From: Microbacteriaceae bacterium
Lineage (GTDB): Bacteria; Actinomycetota; Actinomycetes; Actinomycetales; Microbacteriaceae
Assembly: GCA_025463615.1 (NCBI GenBank)
Contig: JAODAU010000011.1
Span: 1-6,570, forward strand
DNA length: 6,570 nucleotides
Reading direction: 5' to 3'
The translations under genes and the position numbers were made by a program. Under the pieces are notes generated by a model. It saw only the letters and a list, made by a program, of their open reading frames with translations. It was not told the DNA's origin and ran no database searches. The first letter of the stretch is position 1, and each line of letters opens with the position of its first letter. Below are positions 1 to 5,927 of the stretch, piece after piece.

Positions 1-2331
1 GGCCACGTTGTCGATCATCGTGCGGAAGAGCGGCCACTCCTTGTAGGCCGACGCCAGCAGCTCCTCGTCGCCGACCGCCTCCAGCGCGCTGCCCAGGCCG
101 AACCAGCCGGCCAGGTTGATGCGCGCCTGCGTCCAGGAGAAGACCCACGGGATGGCGCGCAGGTCCTCGAGGGACGACACCGACAGGCCGCGCCGAGCCG
201 GCCGCGAGCCGAGCGCGAGCAGGCCCACCTCCTCCATCGGTGTCACCGTCGCGAACCACGGCGCGAAGCCGTCGGCGTGCACCAGCTCGAAGAAGCGGGC
301 GCGGGAGGTGGTGTCCAGGGTGGCGGCGACGTCCGCGAAGCGGTTGGCGGCATCCTCGTTGCGCTTCTCGATGGAAGGCGCGGATGCCAGCAGCACCGCC
401 GCCGCGACCTGGTCGATGTGCCGCATCGCGATGTCGTGGTCGCCGTAGCGGGCGAAGATCACCTCGCCCTGCTCGGTGAGCTTGAACCTGCCGTCCACGG
501 AGTGCGGCGGCTGCGCCAGGATCGCCGAGTTGGCCGGTCCGCCGCCGCGCCCGAGCGCGCCGCCGCGCCCGTGGAACAGCGTGAGCGTGATGTCGTTCTC
601 GCGGGCCCACTGCGCGATCTCGCGCTGCGCCTGGTAGAGCGCGAGGGTGGCGCCGACCGGGCCGACATCCTTCGAGGAGTCGGAGTAGCCGAGCATCACC
701 TCGAGGCGCCGGTCGGTGGCGTCGAGCCGGGCCGCGAACTCGGGGTGCTCCACGATCTCGGCGAGGATGCCGGGGGCGGCCTGCAGGTCGGCGAACGTCT
801 CGAAGAGGGGGATCACATCCAGCACCGGGGGTGTGCCGTTCGGCCCGACCGCGGCGCGGGCCAGGCGGTGCACGTTGGCGAGGTCCTCGGCCGACTGCGT
901 GAACGAGACGATGTACCGCCCCGCCGCCTGCGGCCCGTAACGCTTCTGGATGTGGGCGATCGCCCGCACCACCTCGAGCGCCTCCTCGGCGACGTCGCTC
1001 AGCGGCTCGCCGGTGGCGATCTCGTCGAGCACCTTGCGGTGCACGGCCGAGTGCTGCCGCACCTCGAGCTCGGCCAGGTGGAAGCCGAACGTCTGCACCT
1101 GCCAGATGAACTGCTGCAGCTGCCCGTAGGCGTGCCGCCCGGCGCCGGCGCTCACCAGCGACTGCTGCACGATCTCGAGCTCGGCCAGCAGCTGGGCCGG
1201 GTCGCGGTAGGCGAGGTCGGCATCCCGGGTGCGCGTGGCCGCGATGCGGCGCGCGACCAGCAGCAGGATGCGGCGGTGCGGCTCGTTCGGCGACCGCTTG
1301 GCGATCTCGCGGGCGGCCTCCTCATCCGCGGAGCGCAGCCGCTGCCACAGCGCCAGCAGCTCGTCGGTCGGGGGAGTGGTGGTCGCGTCGAGCGTGAGGC
1401 CGCGACCCACGCGGTTGGCGGTGCGCTCCAGGCCGAGCAGCACGTGCTCGCTCGCGATCGCGGCGGCCTTCCTGGTCACCGACGCGGTGACGAACGGGTT
1501 GCCGTCGCGGTCGCCGCCGACCCAGGTGCCGAGGCGCACGAAGGGCCGCACGATCGGCTCGGCGTCGCGGGCGCGGTCGCCGTGCAGCACGTCCTCGATG
1601 CGCTGGTAGACCTCCGGGATCGACGTGTAGAGCGTCTCGTCGAACACCGCCATGACGGAGCGCACCTCATCGACCGGCGTCGGCTTGTCCTGCCGCAGCG
1701 GCGCGGTGCGCCACAGGGTGTCGACCTCCTCGAGCATGCCCCGCTCGATGCGCGACTCGTCGGCTCCGCCGGGGGAGACGTCGCGCTCCACGAGGAACTC
1801 GGAGAGCCGGCGGATGCTGCCGGAGACCGCACGCCGGCGCGCCTCCGTGGGGTGCGCGGTGAACACCGGGTGGAACCGGATGGTCTGCAGGCGCTCGGTG
1901 GCGGCGTCCGCCCCGATCTCGTCGCTGAGCTGGGCGAACGCGGTGCCGATGGAGGCGGATGCGTCGCCGCTCCACGGCTGAGCGTCGCGCTCGCGCAGCA
2001 CGCGCACCCGCTGGTGCTCCTCGGCGAGGTTCACGAGGTGGAAGTAGGCGGTGAACGCGCGGGCCACCTCGTCGGCGCGCTGGATGGTGAAGCCCTCCAC
2101 GATCTCGGCCGCGCGCGCGAAGGCCTCGGGCGTCTCATCCGTGTAGGCCTGGATGGTGGCGAGCCGCAGCCGCTCGACGTCGTCGTAGAGCCCCTCCGAC
2201 CCGCTCTCACGCAGCACCCGCCCGAGCAGGTCGCCGAGCAGGTGCACGTCGGCACGCATCTCGGCGGGGATGCGGTGCTCGGCCTCGAATCGTCCGACGA
2301 GATCAATGGAGTCCTGGGTCGAGTCGCTCAT
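1..2331 (-). CDS. ppc: Phosphoenolpyruvate carboxylase, C-terminus cut by window edge
   Basis: Catalyses PEP + bicarbonate to oxaloacetate + phosphate, the cytoplasmic anaplerotic reaction feeding the TCA cycle. An uninterrupted frame of 777 codons runs from the ATG at 2331 to the window edge with no stop. Visible signatures: FTAHPTEARRR with catalytic-type His160, GGDRDGNP at residues 272-279, GYSDSSKD with Lys554, and FHGRGGALGRGGGP at 586-599. By family knowledge these match E. coli His138, Lys546, Arg581 and Arg587. From that alignment about 115 C-terminal residues are missing, including most of the aspartate-inhibitor site. The protein starts MSDSTQDSID, and the start is supported by AAGG just upstream (TTAAGGC-ATG), although the spacing is short. 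It lies 41 bp downstream of the DUF1801 gene and is probably co-transcribed. Nothing looks degenerate. Identification is very secure. Confidence 0.98.
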   Translation of the reverse strand, partial: MSDSTQDSIDLVGRFEAEHRIPAEMRADVHLLGDLLGRVLRESGSEGLYDDVERLRLATIQAYTDETPEAFARAAEIVEGFTIQRADEVARAFTAYFHLVNLAEEHQRVRVLRERDAQPWSGDASASIGTAFAQLSDEIGADAATERLQTIRFHPVFTAHPTEARRRAVSGSIRRLSEFLVERDVSPGGADESRIERGMLEEVDTLWRTAPLRQDKPTPVDEVRSVMAVFDETLYTSIPEVYQRIEDVLHGDRARDAEPIVRPFVRLGTWVGGDRDGNPFVTASVTRKAAAIASEHVLLGLERTANRVGRGLTLDATTTPPTDELLALWQRLRSADEEAAREIAKRSPNEPHRRILLLVARRIAATRTRDADLAYRDPAQLLAELEIVQQSLVSAGAGRHAYGQLQQFIWQVQTFGFHLAELEVRQHSAVHRKVLDEIATGEPLSDVAEEALEVVRAIAHIQKRYGPQAAGRYIVSFTQSAEDLANVHRLARAAVGPNGTPPVLDVIPLFETFADLQAAPGILAEIVEHPEFAARLDATDRRLEVMLGYSDSSKDVGPVGATLALYQAQREIAQWARENDITLTLFHGRGGALGRGGGPANSAILAQPPHSVDGRFKLTEQGEVIFARYGDHDIAMRHIDQVAAAVLLASAPSIEKRNEDAANRFADVAATLDTTSRARFFELVHADGFAPWFATVTPMEEVGLLALGSRPARRGLSVSSLEDLRAIPWVFSWTQARINLAGWFGLGSALEAVGDEELLASAYKEWPLFRTMIDNVA

Positions 2332-2372
2332 GCCTTAACGCTAGCGGGCGGATGTTACGTGCTTGTTCCCGC

Positions 2373-2768
2373 TCAGCCCTCGGCGTTGGCGGCGATCGCG
2401 CTCCGGATCAGCTCGCGCAAGGCGCGCTCGTCGACCGGCGCGCCCTCGGCGACGTCAATCGCGCGGACCGTCTTGCTGTCCAGTCGGGTGTTGAACAGCT
2501 TCGCGGGGTCGTCGACCCGCGCGCCCCTGGGGAAGGTCAGCCGCACCGCGTTCTTCAGCAGGTCGGCCATGCAGATGTTTCCGTCGCTCACCCAGGTGGC
2601 CACGCCCTCGGGCTTGGAGGGCTTGCGCCACTTGATCTGCTCGACGATGCCGGGGTCGGCGCTCAGGATGACCCGCCGCAGCCGCGCGAGCGTCTCGCCG
2701 CGCCAGCCTCCCGCGCTCTCGATGATCGCGTCGATCTCCCGTGGGGCGGATGTGTCGTCGGTGCTCAT
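2373..2768 (-). CDS. DUF1801 (YdhG/YobT-like) domain protein, 131 aa
   Basis: Small cytoplasmic protein of 131 residues starting MSTDDTSAPREID. The fold family is recognised from the ordered core: an N-terminal helix pair (residues 11-40), then PGIVEQIKWRKPS (39-51), a strand with ATWVSDGNICM (57-67), and LLKNAVRLTFPRGA (70-83), where the family typically has a lysine-bearing strand, followed by DDPAKLFN (86-93) and a C-terminal helix ending IRSAIAANAEG. This matches DUF1801 (PF08818), whose biochemical function is unsettled; B. subtilis YdhG is annotated as a possible iron chaperone, but nothing here tests that. No signal peptide or membrane segment is visible. The frame stays open upstream to an ATG at 3110, but that extension runs antisense through the signal-peptide region of the propeller gene and has no domain match, so I chose the ATG at 2768. 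No good SD is visible. It lies upstream of ppc in the same direction. Confidence 0.85.
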   Translation of the reverse strand: MSTDDTSAPREIDAIIESAGGWRGETLARLRRVILSADPGIVEQIKWRKPSKPEGVATWVSDGNICMADLLKNAVRLTFPRGARVDDPAKLFNTRLDSKTVRAIDVAEGAPVDERALRELIRSAIAANAEG

Positions 2769-2844
2769 GCATCCATGATGCCTACTGCTACGGTGAGGGG
2801 CCCGATATATCAAGCGAACGACGACGTGGCACGAAGGCCAACGC
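2769..2844. promoter_or_regulatory. Divergent intergenic region, DUF1801 gene / propeller gene
   Basis: This 76-bp gap separates two divergent starts and must hold promoters for both unless transcription enters from elsewhere. It contains an AT island with the 8-bp palindrome GATATATC at 2804-2811. TATATC (2806-2811) could be the -10 of the plus-strand gene, giving a roughly 27-nt leader; no good -35 lies upstream. On the minus strand TTGATA lies in the same island, with only a poor -10 (TAGCAG) 17 nt downstream. These promoter calls are weak; the divergent arrangement itself is certain. Confidence 0.35.
2833..2837 (+). promoter_or_regulatory. Ribosome binding site of propeller gene
   Basis: GAAGG with a 7-nt spacer before the ATG at 2845. 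It fixes this start, which also gives the signal peptide its positively charged n-region (MRSHSARR). Confidence 0.7.
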
Positions 2845-4212
2845 ATGCGCTCACACTCAGCCCGTCGTCTCGGCCTCGTCGCCGCGGCCTTCCTGCTCGC
2901 GACCGGGGGAGCGCTCCTGGCGGCCGGGCCGGCATCCGCCGCCGCTCCCGTGCACATCACGGTGGGCTCCGGGCCCTCCGGCATCGCCTTCGCTCCGGAC
3001 GGCAAGACGGCGTACATCACCAGCCAGAACTCGAACACGGTGACGGTGATCGACGTGGCCACGAGCTCGATCAAGGGCGCGCCCATCGCGCTGGGCAACG
3101 GCGTGGGCAAGGGGCCCTACGGGGTCGTCGTCTCGCCTGACGGCACGCGCGTCTACGTGGCGGACTTCTACGGCGGCGGCGTCTCGGTGATCGACGCCAC
3201 GACCGACACGCTCATCACCACCATCCCGGTGAGCGGCGCGAACGGACCGTACGACGTCGCGATCAGCAGGGACGGCTCCACGGTGTTCGCCGGCAGCTCC
3301 ATCGCGGGCGCGGTCGTGCTCATCGACACCGCCACGAACACCGTCAGCGGCAGCATCCCCGTCATGGTCAACATCTTCGCCCTCGAGGTGAGCCCCGACG
3401 GCACGAAGCTCTACGCGGGCGGCGGCACGAACTCGGTGGCGGTGATCGACATCGCGACCAGGACGCTCGAGCCCGGCTTCATCACGGTCGGCAACAGCCC
3501 GTTCTTCATGGCGTTCTCGCCCGACGGCTCGCACCTGTACACCGCGAACGGCGGGTCGGGCACGGTCTCGTCGATCGACCTGGCCACGAAGACAGTGGAT
3601 GCCACCATCCCCGTCACCAGCAACCCCACCGGCATCGCCATCTCCCCGGACGGCCTCGCCTACGTCACCGACTACACCTCGGCGGTCATCACCACCATCG
3701 ACACCGCCACGAACACAATCGTGGGCGCGCCGATCGCGGGCACGGGCCACGGGGTGTCGGACGCGGTGAGCCCCGACGGCACGCTGCTCTACTACCTCGA
3801 CCAGGACAACAGCATCCTCACGATCATGGAGCTGGATGCCGGGCCGCACATCACCTCCGCGGCGCCCCCGGCGCCCGAGCTGGGCAAGGCGTACTCGTTC
3901 ACCGTGACCGCCACCGGGCGCCCGGCGGCGACGTTCGCCGTCACCGCCGGTTCACTGCCGGCGGGGCTCACGCTGGATCCCGCGACCGGCGTCATCTCGG
4001 GAACGCCCACGGCATCCGGCGCGTCCGCGTTCACGATCACGGCGAGCAACGGCGTCCGCGCCGCCGCGAGCGCCGCCTACACGCTGACGGTGGCCCCGGC
4101 GCTCGCCGCCACCGGAGTGGATGCCGCACCCACCGGCATCCTCGGTGGCAGCCTCATCGCCGCCGGCGTCGTCCTGCTCCTGCTCCGCCGGCGCCGGCGC
4201 GCGCTCGCCTAG
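2845..4212 (+). CDS. Secreted YVTN beta-propeller / putative Ig protein with LAATG sorting signal
   Basis: 455-residue exported protein. Order: signal peptide 1-32 (basic MRSHSARR, hydrophobic 9-28, likely cleavage ASA|AAP after 32); beta-propeller about 36-331; Ig-like domain about 336-416 (ending LPAGLTLDPATGVISGTPTA, typical of putative-Ig/He_PIG domains); LAATG at 420-424; hydrophobic helix 431-447; tail of five arginines. The propeller has seven [AS]xDG turn motifs at residues 50, 97, 141, 183, 225, 267 and 309 (spacing 47, 44, then 42 each) and six ID-x-AT-x-T motifs at 69, 116, 160, 201, 244 and 285. The seventh is degenerate (IMELDA). This predicts seven blades. LAxTG is the signal recognised by actinobacterial class E sortases, so wall attachment is inferred; no sortase gene is in the window. 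Such propellers usually bind proteins or ligands; the ligand here is unknown. It converges with the alcohol dehydrogenase gene, sharing the CTAG at 4209-4212. Confidence 0.92.
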   Translation: MRSHSARRLGLVAAAFLLATGGALLAAGPASAAAPVHITVGSGPSGIAFAPDGKTAYITSQNSNTVTVIDVATSSIKGAPIALGNGVGKGPYGVVVSPDGTRVYVADFYGGGVSVIDATTDTLITTIPVSGANGPYDVAISRDGSTVFAGSSIAGAVVLIDTATNTVSGSIPVMVNIFALEVSPDGTKLYAGGGTNSVAVIDIATRTLEPGFITVGNSPFFMAFSPDGSHLYTANGGSGTVSSIDLATKTVDATIPVTSNPTGIAISPDGLAYVTDYTSAVITTIDTATNTIVGAPIAGTGHGVSDAVSPDGTLLYYLDQDNSILTIMELDAGPHITSAAPPAPELGKAYSFTVTATGRPAATFAVTAGSLPAGLTLDPATGVISGTPTASGASAFTITASNGVRAAASAAYTLTVAPALAATGVDAAPTGILGGSLIAAGVVLLLLRRRRRALA

Positions 4213-5252
4213 TCCAGGTCGGAGAGGTCCAGCACGAAGCGGTAGCGCACGTCGCCGGCCTCGAGGCGCGCGAGCGCCTCGCCGACCTGCGCCGAGGGCA
4301 GCAGCTCGATGTCCGCGGTGATGCCGTGCTCGGCGCAGAACGCCAGCAGCTCCGCCGTGTGCTTCGTGCCGCCGGTGCCGGACGACGACAGGTTGCGGCG
4401 CGCCCGGCCGAGCGCCGCGAGCGGCACGGTGGTCGGAATGGGCAGGCCGACGACGCTCAGGGTGCCGTCGAGGGCGAGCATCCTGATCGTCGGCTCGAGG
4501 TCGTGCGGGGCCGAGATCGCGTCCAGGATGAGGTCGAAGCTCGCCGCTGCCGCCTTCACCTGCTCGTCGTCGGTGGTCACCAGCAGCCGGGTGGCGCCGA
4601 GCGCGAGCGCGTCGGCGGTCTTGTCCGCGGTGCGGCTCAGCACGGTCACGTCGGCGCCGAGGGCGACGGCGAGCTTCACGCCCAGGTGGCCGAGGCCGCC
4701 GAGGCCGGCGATCGCGACTCGGCTGCCCGGCCCGATGCCGGCGGCGCGCATCGGCTCCCACATGGTGATGCCGGCGCACATGAGCGGGGCGGCTGCCGCG
4801 GCATCCAGCTCGGGCGGGAGGGCGTAGGCGAACTTCTCGCGCAGCACGTACTCGCGGCTGTAACCACCCAGGGTGGTCGTGCCGTCGATGCGGTCGTTGC
4901 CGCCGTAGGTCGAGGTGGGGAACTCGACGCAGTAGTTCTCCTGGCCGACAGTGCACATCACGCAGACGCCGCAGGAGTCGACGAGGGTTCCGACGGCGAC
5001 CGCATCGCCGACGGCGAAGGCGGTGACGTCCGGGCCGACCGCGGTGACCGTCCCGGTGAACTCGTGGCCGGGCACCAGCCCCTTTGTCGGCTTGCCGGTC
5101 ATGCCGTGCAGCGAGTGCAGGTCGCTGTGGCAGACGCCGCAGTAGTCCACGCGCACCGCGATGTCGTCGGGGCGGAGGTCCCGTCGCCGGATGACGGCGC
5201 GCTCCAGCCGCGTGGAATCCTCGGTGCCCTGCCAGGCGGTGGTCTCTCTCAT
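4209..5252 (-). CDS. Zinc-dependent NAD(P) alcohol dehydrogenase (MDR, CAD/YahK-like)
   Basis: 347-residue medium-chain dehydrogenase interconverting alcohols and aldehydes or ketones, cytoplasmic. All expected ligands are present: catalytic zinc Cys41 (GVCHSDLH), His63-Glu64 (PGHEFTG) and Cys159 (PLMCAGIT); structural zinc Cys94, Cys97, Cys100 and Cys108; Rossmann motif GLGGLG at 183-188. After the second strand (DVTVLSRT) there is Ser206-Arg207 instead of an acidic residue, which by family knowledge favours NADPH over NADH. Length and the PLMCAGITMWEPM segment fit the cinnamyl-alcohol dehydrogenase/YahK subgroup. The ATG at 5252 has AGGGAG (5257-5262) just upstream; an in-frame ATG at 5276 lies inside an operator and lacks an SD, so it was rejected. 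The gene is divergent from a TetR repressor gene across 95 bp with two operators, so it is the likely repressed target. The actual substrate cannot be told from sequence. Confidence 0.95.
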   Translation of the reverse strand: MRETTAWQGTEDSTRLERAVIRRRDLRPDDIAVRVDYCGVCHSDLHSLHGMTGKPTKGLVPGHEFTGTVTAVGPDVTAFAVGDAVAVGTLVDSCGVCVMCTVGQENYCVEFPTSTYGGNDRIDGTTTLGGYSREYVLREKFAYALPPELDAAAAAPLMCAGITMWEPMRAAGIGPGSRVAIAGLGGLGHLGVKLAVALGADVTVLSRTADKTADALALGATRLLVTTDDEQVKAAAASFDLILDAISAPHDLEPTIRMLALDGTLSVVGLPIPTTVPLAALGRARRNLSSSGTGGTKHTAELLAFCAEHGITADIELLPSAQVGEALARLEAGDVRYRFVLDLSDLD

Positions 5253-5256
5253 GATT

Positions 5257-5262
5257 CTCCCT
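5257..5262 (-). promoter_or_regulatory. Ribosome binding site of alcohol dehydrogenase gene
   Basis: Minus-strand AGGGAG, followed by AATC and the ATG at 5252. This strong purine-rich site decides for 5252 over the upstream in-frame ATG at 5276. Confidence 0.75.
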
Positions 5263-5265
5263 AAT

Positions 5266-5287
5266 AAACAAACCATTCGGTCTGTTT
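5266..5287. promoter_or_regulatory. TetR-type operator O1 (dehydrogenase-proximal)
   Basis: A 22-bp imperfect palindrome, with 8 of 11 base pairs symmetric around 5276.5. The right half is CGGTCTGTTT, the left half AAACAAACCA, so the implied ideal half-site is AAACAGACCG facing CGGTCTGTTT, a common TetR-family operator layout. It overlaps the predicted transcription start of the dehydrogenase gene. It shares 15 of 18 bases (5270-5287) with the second site, in the same orientation and 45 bp away. That TetR binds here is inferred from its divergent position. Confidence 0.75.
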
Positions 5288-5288
5288 G

Positions 5289-5316
5289 AGAGTACGCCGT
5301 TCGAGGTGAAAAGCAA
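5289..5316 (-). promoter_or_regulatory. Candidate promoter of alcohol dehydrogenase gene
   Basis: On the minus strand, TTGCTT (5311-5316) and TACTCT (5289-5294) are separated by 16 nt, a fair sigma70-type match in otherwise GC-rich DNA. Transcription would start near 5282, giving about a 30-nt leader that contains the AGGGAG site. The -35 lies inside operator O2 and the start inside operator O1, so the repressor would block it. Only visual consensus matching supports this. Confidence 0.4.
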
Positions 5317-5332
5317 ACCGAACGGTCTGTTT
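5311..5332. promoter_or_regulatory. TetR-type operator O2 (tetR-proximal)
   Basis: Second near-palindrome, centred at 5321.5, with core ACCG-AA-CGGT and right half CGGTCTGTTT identical to O1. Flanking A and T runs extend the symmetry to 5310-5333. The centre-to-centre distance to O1 is 45 bp. It overlaps the likely -35 of the dehydrogenase promoter and lies just upstream of the candidate -10 of the repressor gene, which suggests autoregulation. It is the better of the two palindromes and is probably the stronger site. Confidence 0.78.
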
Positions 5333-5335
5333 TGC

Positions 5336-5341
5336 TAAACT
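5336..5341 (+). promoter_or_regulatory. Candidate -10 of the repressor gene (leaderless transcript)
   Basis: TAAACT ends 6 nt before the ATG at 5348, so transcription would begin at or next to the start codon. No SD lies at a usable distance (only AGG directly abutting the ATG). Leaderless mRNAs are common in actinobacteria, which makes this plausible. The -35 position falls in operator O2 and has no good consensus match. Confidence 0.35.
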
Positions 5342-5347
5342 CGCAGG

Positions 5348-5926
5348 ATGCCTGGCCACCCCAGCACCGCCCGCGGCGAAGCCACCCTGCGCCGCATCCT
5401 CGATGCCGCCGCCGAGGAGTTCGCCCTGCGCGGCATCGCGGGCGCGCGCATGGAGCGGATCACCTCGGCCGCCCACACCAACAAGGCCCAGCTCTACGCC
5501 TACTTCGGCAGCAAGGAGGGCCTGTTCGACGCGGTGATCGACGACCGCGTCGACCACGCGGTGGGGGCCGTGCCCTTCGACGTCGACGACCTGCCCGGGT
5601 TCGCGGTCGCGCAGTACGACGAGAACCTCCGGCATCCCGACCTCGTGCGCCTCATCACGTGGACGCGGCTGGAGCGCCGTCCCACCGGCCACTGGTTCGA
5701 CACGCCCCGACACGAGCCGAAGCTGACGGCGATCGCGCAGGCGCAGGCCGAGGGCAGGATCCGCGCGGGCGACCCCGGCGACCTGCTGATCATGATCATG
5801 GGGATGGCCGGATCCTGGTCCCCGGCGAGCAGCGTCTACACCGCGAGCACCGACGAACCGAAGGCCGTGCACGATCGCCGGCGCGAGATCCTGCGCGAGA
5901 GCGTGGCGCGGCTGATCGCGCCGTGA
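5348..5926 (+). CDS. TetR/AcrR-family transcriptional repressor
   Basis: 192-residue DNA-binding repressor. The N-terminal helix-turn-helix spans about residues 13-60: ILDAAAEEFALRGIAGARM, then ITSAAHTNKAQLYAYFGSKEGLF, where TNKAQLYAYF is the recognition helix and YFGSKEGLF the family hallmark. The C-terminal half (about 65-192) is the all-helical ligand-binding and dimer domain, with the segment ITWTRLERRP at 103-112 and GSWSPASSVYTA near 155-166; the ligand cannot be read from sequence. The ATG at 5348 is the only start that keeps the complete first helix without running into the operators. There is no proper SD, so a leaderless transcript is likely. It is divergent from the alcohol dehydrogenase, with two operators between, so its probable role is repression of that gene and of itself until an inducer, perhaps the dehydrogenase substrate, appears. 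It ends 1 nt from the convergent aldo/keto reductase remnant. Confidence 0.95.
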   Translation: MPGHPSTARGEATLRRILDAAAEEFALRGIAGARMERITSAAHTNKAQLYAYFGSKEGLFDAVIDDRVDHAVGAVPFDVDDLPGFAVAQYDENLRHPDLVRLITWTRLERRPTGHWFDTPRHEPKLTAIAQAQAEGRIRAGDPGDLLIMIMGMAGSWSPASSVYTASTDEPKAVHDRRREILRESVARLIAP

Positions 5927-5927
5927 C

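Noticed and set aside
277..2778. Plus-strand open frame of 833 codons
   Set aside because: It lies antisense to ppc and the DUF1801 gene, has a low-complexity Arg/Gly/Val/Leu-rich composition typical of the complement of GC-rich genes, shows no domain, and the minus strand has an unambiguous PEP carboxylase.
2857..3849. Minus-strand open frame of 330 codons opposite the propeller gene
   Set aside because: Its repeated Asp/Arg/Val/His pattern is simply the complement of the propeller repeats.
4186..4199. Perfect 14-bp palindrome CGCCGGCGCCGGCG as a terminator
   Set aside because: It is inside the coding sequence, made by the poly-arginine codons of the sorting-signal tail, has no loop and no T-run after it.
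4326..5264. Plus-strand open frame of 312 codons opposite the dehydrogenase gene
   Set aside because: Composition of a GC-rich shadow and no recognisable domain; the opposite strand is a secure gene.
5253..5276. Upstream in-frame ATG at 5276 as the dehydrogenase start
   Set aside because: It would sit inside operator O1 without an SD and add eight residues not expected in the family, while the ATG at 5252 has AGGGAG at good distance.
3952..5316. Minus-strand open frame of 454 codons across the propeller end and dehydrogenase gene
   Set aside because: Arg/His-rich shadow frame; the dehydrogenase frame has all zinc ligands and a good SD, and this one runs through the CTAG boundary into the antisense of the propeller gene.
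5261..5872. Minus-strand open frame of 203 codons opposite the TetR gene
   Set aside because: Antisense to a complete TetR protein and reads through both operators; no domain.
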